DNA from: Solanum dulcamara
Lineage: Eukaryota > Streptophyta > Magnoliopsida > Solanales > Solanaceae
Assembly: GCF_947179165.1 (NCBI RefSeq)
Contig: NC_077239.1
Location: 71,630,134 to 71,694,133 of the forward strand
Direction of reading: 5' to 3'
Length of the DNA stretch: 64,000 nucleotides
In this document: piece by piece, positions 58,616 to 64,000 of the stretch
Position numbering within the stretch: position 1 is the first letter of the stretch
How the letters are laid out: each line of letters starts with the position of its first letter
Translations under genes and position numbers: made by a program
The notes under the pieces: model-generated
Databases searched by the model: none
The model's input: only the letters and a program-made list of their open reading frames with translations
What the model was told of the DNA's origin: nothing

Positions 58616-59340
58616 TAATGTACATCTTACTAAGGATGATGCTGACCCTATTGATAATTCAGGAAAATACAGAAGGTTAGTTGGGAAATTGAACTACCTT
58701 ACTGTGACTCATACAGATATTGCCTATGCAGTCAGTACTGTCAATCAATTCATGTTTGTACCAATAGTCAAACATTGGGTTGCCTTGGAACAAATTCTAT
58801 GCTATGTGTAAGGAGCTCATGGCCTTGGCTTATTGTATTGCGACCACAGACATACTCGTGTTGAATGTTTTGAAGATATTGATTGGACTAAATCAAGAAT
58901 TGATAGAAGATAGACTACTGGCTATTGCATCTTTGTTAGTGGAAATCTAGTATCTTGGAGGAGCAAAACAAAATGTTGTATCTAGATCTAGTGCAAAGTC
59001 AGAGTATAGAGCTATGGCCCAGTGCACATGTGAAATACTATAGATACAACACCTTTTAGCTGAGGTTGGTTTGAATCCTTCTTTTCCATCAAAACTTTGA
59101 TGTGATAATCAGGTTGCTCTACACATTGCCTCAAATCCAATGTATCATGAACAGACAAAACATATTGAAGTCGAATGTCACTTTATCCGTGAGAAGATTC
59201 AAGAGAATGTCATTTCTACTGGCTATGTAAAGACAAGAGAGTAATTGGGTGATATATTCACAAAGGCTTTGGATGGAACTCGAGTGGGATATCTTTTTAA
59301 CAAGGTGGACATGATTAATATCTATGCTCCAACTTGAGGG
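58616..59340 (+). pseudogene. Copia 3 RNase H and pol end
   Basis: Reads DNSGKYRRLVGKLNYLTVTHTDIAYAVSTVNQFM at 58640-58750. Frame-broken text follows: [59 protein letters not shown], and GDIFTKALDGTR to about 59280. Stops at 58809, 58913 and 59041 interrupt it. The stretch ends at the purine tract before the 3' LTR. Confidence 0.85.
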
Positions 59341-59344
59341 GGAG

Positions 59345-59500
59345 TGTTACAAAATGTACATAGTCATATCATAGTCATATCTACTCATAATATCCATAGC
59401 ATAATCTTAGAGATATTTAGGGATCTTTTCTGATTTTGTTTCCAAGACAGATTTACTTGTACACCTACAAATAGCATTGATCTATTGGCTCTGTAATTCA
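59345..59500 (+). repeat. 3' LTR of Copia 3
   Basis: TGTTACAAAATG to ...ctgtaattca. Contains a local repeat of 'agtcatatc' not present in the 5' copy. Confidence 0.85.
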
Positions 59501-60314
59501 GAGAGACAAAAAGAGCAAGTACCACAGTAACCTGCCATGTTCAGAAAAGCACATACCAACAATAGCCTAAATATTGGCAATAATCTGGATGACGAGTAAA
59601 ATACATATCTCAAACTCAAACACAAACTTAGGTTTTATAGGTCACAACCTTCAACTTATTATTCCAGGCATTTAAATCGCTATGACAATCAGAGATAATT
59701 TAATAGCTTCTATCAAATCACTTCATTCTTAAATTATGGAAGGTGCTTCAAATCGATTAGTAAAAAATTACTTTTTGAAGAAAGTACTAAGCAACCACTT
59801 CAATGCTGGGAAACTAAAGGAGCCAATAGAGATTTGGATATTGTGATCCAAGTCATCATGTGGACCACTAGGAGGGAGAGACAGTAAAGAGCCATTCATG
59901 TCGTAGAGAGATCTATCTCACATATTCCAATAAATATGCTATATGAAGTATATAGCTTAAGGTATATAATTGGATTACTGCAGACAATAACTCATCTTTG
60001 TGGAGCTTTTTCTATATAAACTTTTTATATGGTTTGCTAACATGTTAGATAGCTTAAACATTAGGCAACATAGCTTCACAGAAAACAAAAAATACAAACC
60101 ACAAAGACCCCCTAAAAGAGGAAAAGGAGACAAATAGAATAAACTAAACAAATCATACACCATTGGCTGCTTCACAAAACCAAGTATCACTTTTAAGGGA
60201 AGGAAAAGTCCAAAGCCAATAGAAATGAACTTACATATTGAGCATCCTTCTATTAGCACCACAGGAGCATCGCAGGAACTCATACTGCCTCAGGGTGCAA
60301 AACCAGACAAACTA
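59501..60314 (-). other. 3' flank of the IDM1-like gene
   Basis: Probably 3' UTR and downstream DNA of the minus-strand gene. No TE or coding domain was recognised. A 102-codon hydrophobic frame (59975-60283) has no domain and lies in this presumed UTR, so it is not called as a gene. Confidence 0.45.
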
Positions 60315-61546
60315 CTAATATGAACAAGACTCCAGTTCCTCAGTGGATTTTGCAGACAACTGAGCTACGTCATGGAGAGACTTTGAATCAAGGGACAAAA
60401 CATGAGCATCCATAGAAACCTCCTTATGGTCATTGATGTTACTTCTCATGAATTCATGAGAAGTTTCTTGACTTGCTAAAGGAGAGTTCAAGCAAGACAG
60501 GTCTGAGGTAGATGTTTTATCACAGATATAGCCATTGGGAACCGGTAGATCTAAACAATCCATAACTTTTTCCATCTGATGGGAGGCTTTGGAAGTAGCT
60601 TTTACCGAACCAGTGGAATCACACATCAAAGCAGAAGTCATTTCACTTGAAGCAATTGTTTCCTTTCCTGCAGGAACTTCAACTGTGTGACATTCATTTC
60701 TCTCTCGCCAATATACAGGGGATGTCTCCTGGCAAACCTTGTCAAGGGAATCAGAGCCATTATTCAGACACTCAACTTCTCTTTTTAGCAGACAACTGAC
60801 AGCTTCTTTACCATCTTCAATACTGTGAATGGCTTTCTCCTCATGAATTGTTGATATAGGTGCCATGGGAGAAGAAATTAGTGTATTGCCTTCCATCCCA
60901 CTTACACAATGTTGATACATCTTCATCGGATGTTGTTCATCTGTTACATCAGAGGGGATAGTTCCGTAACCAGGTTGTGCAGAAGAGCAATTAGCTATCC
61001 TTTCAGTTTGATGAGCTTCAGATTCAGAAGCATGACAAGGAAGACTGCTTCTGCATTCGGACGTATCATTCAAGATGCCATCAGCTATATCAAGACTTGA
61101 TTCTACTGGGAAAATAGCACCTTTATCATCCTGGTTGAACTTGACTTCAGAGAAAGCATCAGCATTGGACCCTGAAAAATAGCTTATTACGTTACTAATT
61201 CCAGCCCTCGGGCTTATATTCAAGCTGATTTGTTAGTTCAATTTAATGAGGCATCATGAGAAGCAAAGAACTTGAAAAGACAGATAGCATTAAACAAGCA
61301 CAGCATCAATATATATATATATATATATCAGATACCTGTTGAAGTAACTTGGCCTTCACTGAACTGATCCTTCAATAGAGGCTTCTCTAACATATCCGTG
61401 CCAGGGAACACTATCATACTCATGTACTTCATTTCCTGTCTCTTTGATTTTTCAAGGGGTTTGAAACCAAAAACCTTTGTCCATGTTTCATTAAGTTCTG
61501 GTATAGCAGGTATAACCAGCTTCTCAACACCAAGAGAACAAAGAGC
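60315..61546 (-). CDS. IDM1-like PHD/GNAT protein, last two coding exons (partial)
   Basis: Exon A is 61546-61336: acceptor ...cttgtcag before GCTCTTTG, donor CAACAG|gtatct. It encodes the end of a GNAT-like acetyltransferase domain: [22 protein letters not shown], then VFGFKPLE and [14 protein letters not shown]. These are the signature C-terminal words of plant nuclear 'acyl-CoA N-acyltransferase with RING/FYVE/PHD' proteins such as IDM1. Exon B is 61171-60315: acceptor atttttcag|GGTCC, in phase with exon A, ending at a TAG. It encodes ~285 residues of Ser/Glu-rich tail without a domain. Upstream exons (PHD, Agenet-like, rest of GNAT) are not within 61547-64000 as far as I can read. The best-known relative acetylates histone H3 to promote active DNA demethylation, but whether this paralogue does so is unknown. 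The intron 61335-61172 contains an (AT)n run. Confidence 0.78.
61308..61328. repeat. (AT)n in intron
   Basis: A perfect AT run between the two exons of the IDM1-like gene. Confidence 0.9.
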
Positions 61547-62379
61547 CTGACAAGAGTTTCAAAAAGAAAAGACTTCAGGTAGCTGCTGAAGAGCAAACAA
61601 ATACTTTTTGGCTCCAGAGCACTAGAAGACACATGTAGAGTAATCAACAACAACAAAAACCCAGAGAAATCCCACTATGTAGGGGACATGTAGATTAATC
61701 AACTCCACATTTCCCCACAAATAGCATAGGCCTCCATGCATGATAAGACTTGTTACATCTCGTGGTGTCACAAATATAGCTGCTTCACCTCTTTTTCCTC
61801 TACCTAATGGCAGTTATGACACCAAATCTGTATTTCGTAATCCAGATTATATTTTGGCCTTGGTGACCAAAACGGAATTTTGAAAACCAGTTAGAAAGAT
61901 AAGGCACATCGCACAAGCGAGGAAGAAGGAGAGAAATGATGGCATTTATGGGTGTGGACGTGTGATACCTTCACTATGTTGGGGAGGATCTTCTAGCTCG
62001 ACTCAGCTTTGCAGGAATAGGTCACAAAGTAGCCCAGACCCATACACTGATTAAAAGAGCACTGCTAATGTTAAGAAGTTCGAATTGTGAAATCAATCAG
62101 CTCGATAGGAGGTGGGTTTGCTGCAAGGACTCATTGGGAGGCTCTTGAACAGTAAATAGAGAGAGAAAAACAGTTATATGTTCTAATGAAGTTTGGATTT
62201 AAGAATGTACAGCAGTATACTAAAACTGGCCTTGATTTTAGGCATAACTGCAATAATAGCTGTAAACAATTAAACAATTATATATGCAAGACTTTTTTGA
62301 AACTGGTAACACACATTCATCAGCGTTAAGGAGATGCTGGCCCACCTCCAAAAGTGTGATTACAATATATGCAAGACTT
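61547..62379 (-). other. putative large intron of the IDM1-like gene
   Basis: No exon recognised. Contains a short fragment at 61647-61690 (caacaacaacaaaaaccca...gaaatcccactatgtaggg) resembling the reversed tail of RTE/TS-type elements. Confidence 0.5.
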
Positions 62380-62665
62380 GAAGGGTTAATTACATTAACC
62401 TCCTGTTATCATTCCTCAGTCTCCCAATGGTTAACAGTAGTAGTAGTTACTTTCTGTAGTTATTTCATTCTAGTAGTAGCTATTACTCTGTAGTAGTTTG
62501 CAGTTTCTCATTCCAGTATGTTAGGAAGTCATGTCCTAGTTTCTAGGGGTAGTTATCTTACAACTGTTGTATTTAAACTATTTGTTTGTCTCAGGAAATC
62601 TAAGCAGAAATTTATTAAGTTTTTGAGTACTTTAATTCAAGAGATTGCAGGTTCTCTCTTAACGA

Positions 62666-62810
62666 ACCAGAACCAACAACAACATACCCAGTGAAATCCC
62701 ACAAAGTGGGGTCCGGGGAGGGTAGAGTGTACGCATACCTTACCACTACCTCGAGGAGGTAGAGAGGTTGTTTTCGAAAGACCCTCGGCGCAAGTGCCTC
62801 AAACCCAAGT
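62666..62810 (-). mobile_element. RTE/TS-SINE 3' end inserted in the LTR remnant
   Basis: Minus-strand text gagggtctttcgaaaacaac, ...accttaccctccccggacc-like words and a (TTG)n tail (caacaacaaca at 62667-62677 on plus). It lies at a point where the other LTR copy (63443 on) has different text. Confidence 0.8.
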
Positions 62811-62941
62811 AAAAGAAGAAGAGGAATAAACTCTGATTTTGTCTTGCAACGTCCCATAACAAAATCCATAACAGGGGACCGTAACAACTTGGTATCAAAG
62901 CCGGGAGTTATGGATACCAAATTCAACATTAACTAGCACAA

Positions 62942-63352
62942 TTGGTGAACTTGTTCCAAGAAGAACATGCAGCCAATTTAGCCAGCCAGGAAGCAACAAA
63001 TGCTCGTTTGGATGCACTCACTAAGGATTTAGCAGATTTGAAGATCGACTCAGATTCAACTAAACATACCAGTCAGAATCGCGGTTGGAAGGGTAAATCT
63101 AGAGTGGCAGGAGGAAGTTTCATCAATCATCAACATTCAAAGTTGGATTTCCCTCGATTTAATGGCCAAGAGAACCCTTTGGGATGGTTGAACAAATGTG
63201 AACACTTCTTTCGACACCAACAAACTCCAGAAGAAGAAAAGGTTGGACTTGCTTCTTTTCATTGGGAGGGCAATGCACAACTTTGGTTACTTCAACTAGA
63301 GACAGATATGCCTCAACCGTCTTGGAAAGAATTCAAACGTCACTGTAACCTT
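62942..63352 (+). pseudogene. Gypsy gag N-terminal fragment
   Basis: About 137 codons of true gag. A charged, coiled-coil-prone N-terminus (LASQEATNARLDALTKDLADL) is followed by the gag domain words KLDFPRFNGQENPLGWLNKCEHFF, ASFHWEGNAQLWLLQLE and WKEFKRHCNLCF. After residue ~137 the open frame runs 15 codons into LTR sequence, so its C-terminus is a deletion junction. Zinc knuckle and pol are absent. Confidence 0.85.
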
Positions 63353-63654
63353 TGTTTTGTCTCAGGATATCTAAGCAGAAAAGTATTAAGTTTTTGAGTA
63401 CTTTAACTCGAGATAGCAGGTTCTCTCTTAACGAACCAGTACCATAGGTCAAAAAAAGAAAACCTCTTTCCAGACTCCTAATTCACTCTACATAAACTCT
63501 GATTTTGTCTGGCAACGTCCCATAACTAGATCCATAATAGGCGACCATAACAGATCCCCCGAAGTCCGCTCAAATCATAGATATATCCCCTTTAGATTTC
63601 AAGTTTTGCATACATCTCCCCTGTTTTCAGACTTCCGTAACATTAGTCTTGGCC

Positions 63655-63826
63655 AAATGATGGACCTTATATGTCAAAAACAGATTGTTTACCAAACCTG
63701 AGATCCTAAACATTAAAGATATGATGCAACCAGTGTTTTAAAATGATGGACCTTATATGTCAAAAACAGATTGTTTACCAAACCTGAGATCCTAAACATT
63801 AAAGATATGATGCAACCAGTGTTTTA
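63655..63826. repeat. perfect 86-bp tandem duplication
   Basis: 63655-63740 and 63741-63826 are identical (aaatgatggaccttatatgt ... caaccagtgtttta). No base differs as far as I can read. Confidence 0.95.
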
Positions 63827-64000
63827 AAAGGTGGGGGCGTGAGGTGAGGTGAGGCAAGGTTTTGGACGGCAAAAGGCAACGCAAGGTGACAAGGGTCTGC
63901 CTCGCCACAAGGCGAGGTGAGGGGCTAGGCGCTTGCCTTTTTGAAGTGCAGCGCCAATTAATACCAAAAAATTAAAATATTTAATTGCATATATAAATAA
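63827..64000. repeat. start of a GC-rich repeat, runs off the window
   Basis: gtgggggcgtgaggtgaggtgaggcaagg with many gaggcg/cgcctc words (63880-63935), partly self-complementary (ctgcctcgcc / ggcgaggtgagg). It resembles the terminal region of a plant DNA transposon. The rest lies outside. Confidence 0.4.

Larger units (their letters stand above)
52839..59500 (+). mobile_element. Copia retrotransposon 3 (short LTRs, Ale/Retrofit-like) with three nested insertions
   Basis: LTRs of ~171 bp (52839-53009) and ~156 bp (59345-59500) share tgtta(t/c)aaaatgta, catagcat-atc-tagagatattta and attggctctgta-ttca. The 5' one is followed by TGGTATCAGAGC, and the 3' one is preceded by ttgagggggag. Order is protease, integrase, RT, RNase H. 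Gag is missing. A SINE, a small Copia and a hAT-type element lie inside. No TSD was found for the whole element. Confidence 0.88.
62380..63552 (+). mobile_element. Gypsy remnant: LTR, gag start, then LTR end
   Basis: The end of a first LTR (to ...gaccgtaaca at 62886) is followed by tggtatcaaagcc, a primer site with one change. A gag frame follows, and then at about 63353 a second copy of LTR text begins (tctcagga(t/a)atctaagcagaaa...), ending ...gcgaccataaca at 63552. Shared text between the LTR parts includes tttttgagtactttaa, gcaggttctctcttaacgaacca and aactctgattttgtct. The left border is uncertain and most of pol is deleted. No TSD. Confidence 0.75.

Noticed and set aside
59975..60283. 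Minus-strand 102-codon hydrophobic frame
   Set aside because: It lies just after the stop of the IDM1-like gene, has no recognisable domain and is best explained as 3' UTR.
60909..61100. Plus-strand frame opposite the IDM1-like tail exon
   Set aside because: Shadow of a real minus-strand exon with matched splice sites.

Overview
This window looks like AT-rich nuclear DNA from a flowering plant, most likely one of the Solanaceae. The reasons are an Au-type SINE, RTE-clade LINE 3' ends with (TTG)n tails, Tnt1-like Copia elements, chromovirus-type Gypsy LTRs and abundant hAT/Stowaway-like MITEs. Nothing prokaryotic or organellar was seen. Only two ordinary host genes can be supported: a complete single-exon OVATE family protein gene (33747-34412, +), and the last two coding exons of a PHD/GNAT protein resembling INCREASED DNA METHYLATION 1 (60315-61546, -), whose upstream exons lie beyond the right edge. 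Almost everything else is transposable element, mostly nested, or low-complexity DNA.

Layout. 1-887 is an uninterrupted (TTA)n tract. 0.9-7.5 kb holds non-coding DNA with LTR fragments, a 30-bp minisatellite and a MITE. 7.5-21.6 kb is nest 1: a CACTA-type remnant split by a Gypsy element (8172-16067, TSD TTTAG), next to a 3'-truncated minus-strand Copia that carries a 5'-truncated L1-type LINE (16904-20068, 15-bp TSD). 22.3-30.0 kb is nest 2: a Tnt1-like Copia split by a 3.4-kb solo Gypsy LTR. 31.5-35.5 kb has a short RTE copy, several MITEs and the OVATE gene. 36.5-47.0 kb is nest 3: one MITE copy interrupted by a full Copia (TSD GCATC) and by a 2.7-kb solo LTR (TSD TAAAT), the latter containing an Au SINE, followed by an RTE LINE. 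47.1-48.05 kb is a 917-bp foldback element with a 9-bp TSD. 49-50 kb holds composite pyrimidine/AT repeats and a MITE. 52.8-59.5 kb is nest 4: a Copia with very short LTRs containing a SINE, an internally deleted Copia (TSD TTTAT) and a hAT-type element (8-bp TSD). 60-64 kb is the IDM1-like gene end, then a putative intron full of TE debris, a perfect 86-bp tandem duplication and a GC-rich repeat start.

Nearly all TE coding sequence is decayed by stops, frameshifts, domain deletions and changes at catalytic residues, so I annotate it as pseudogenes. No new multi-gene system is visible. The most interesting structures are the 917-bp foldback, the MITE interrupted twice, the SINE that marks the order of events in a duplicated segment, and the tiny gag/pol-deleted Copia with clean boundaries. 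Coordinates of TE ends are exact where a TSD was found and approximate elsewhere.
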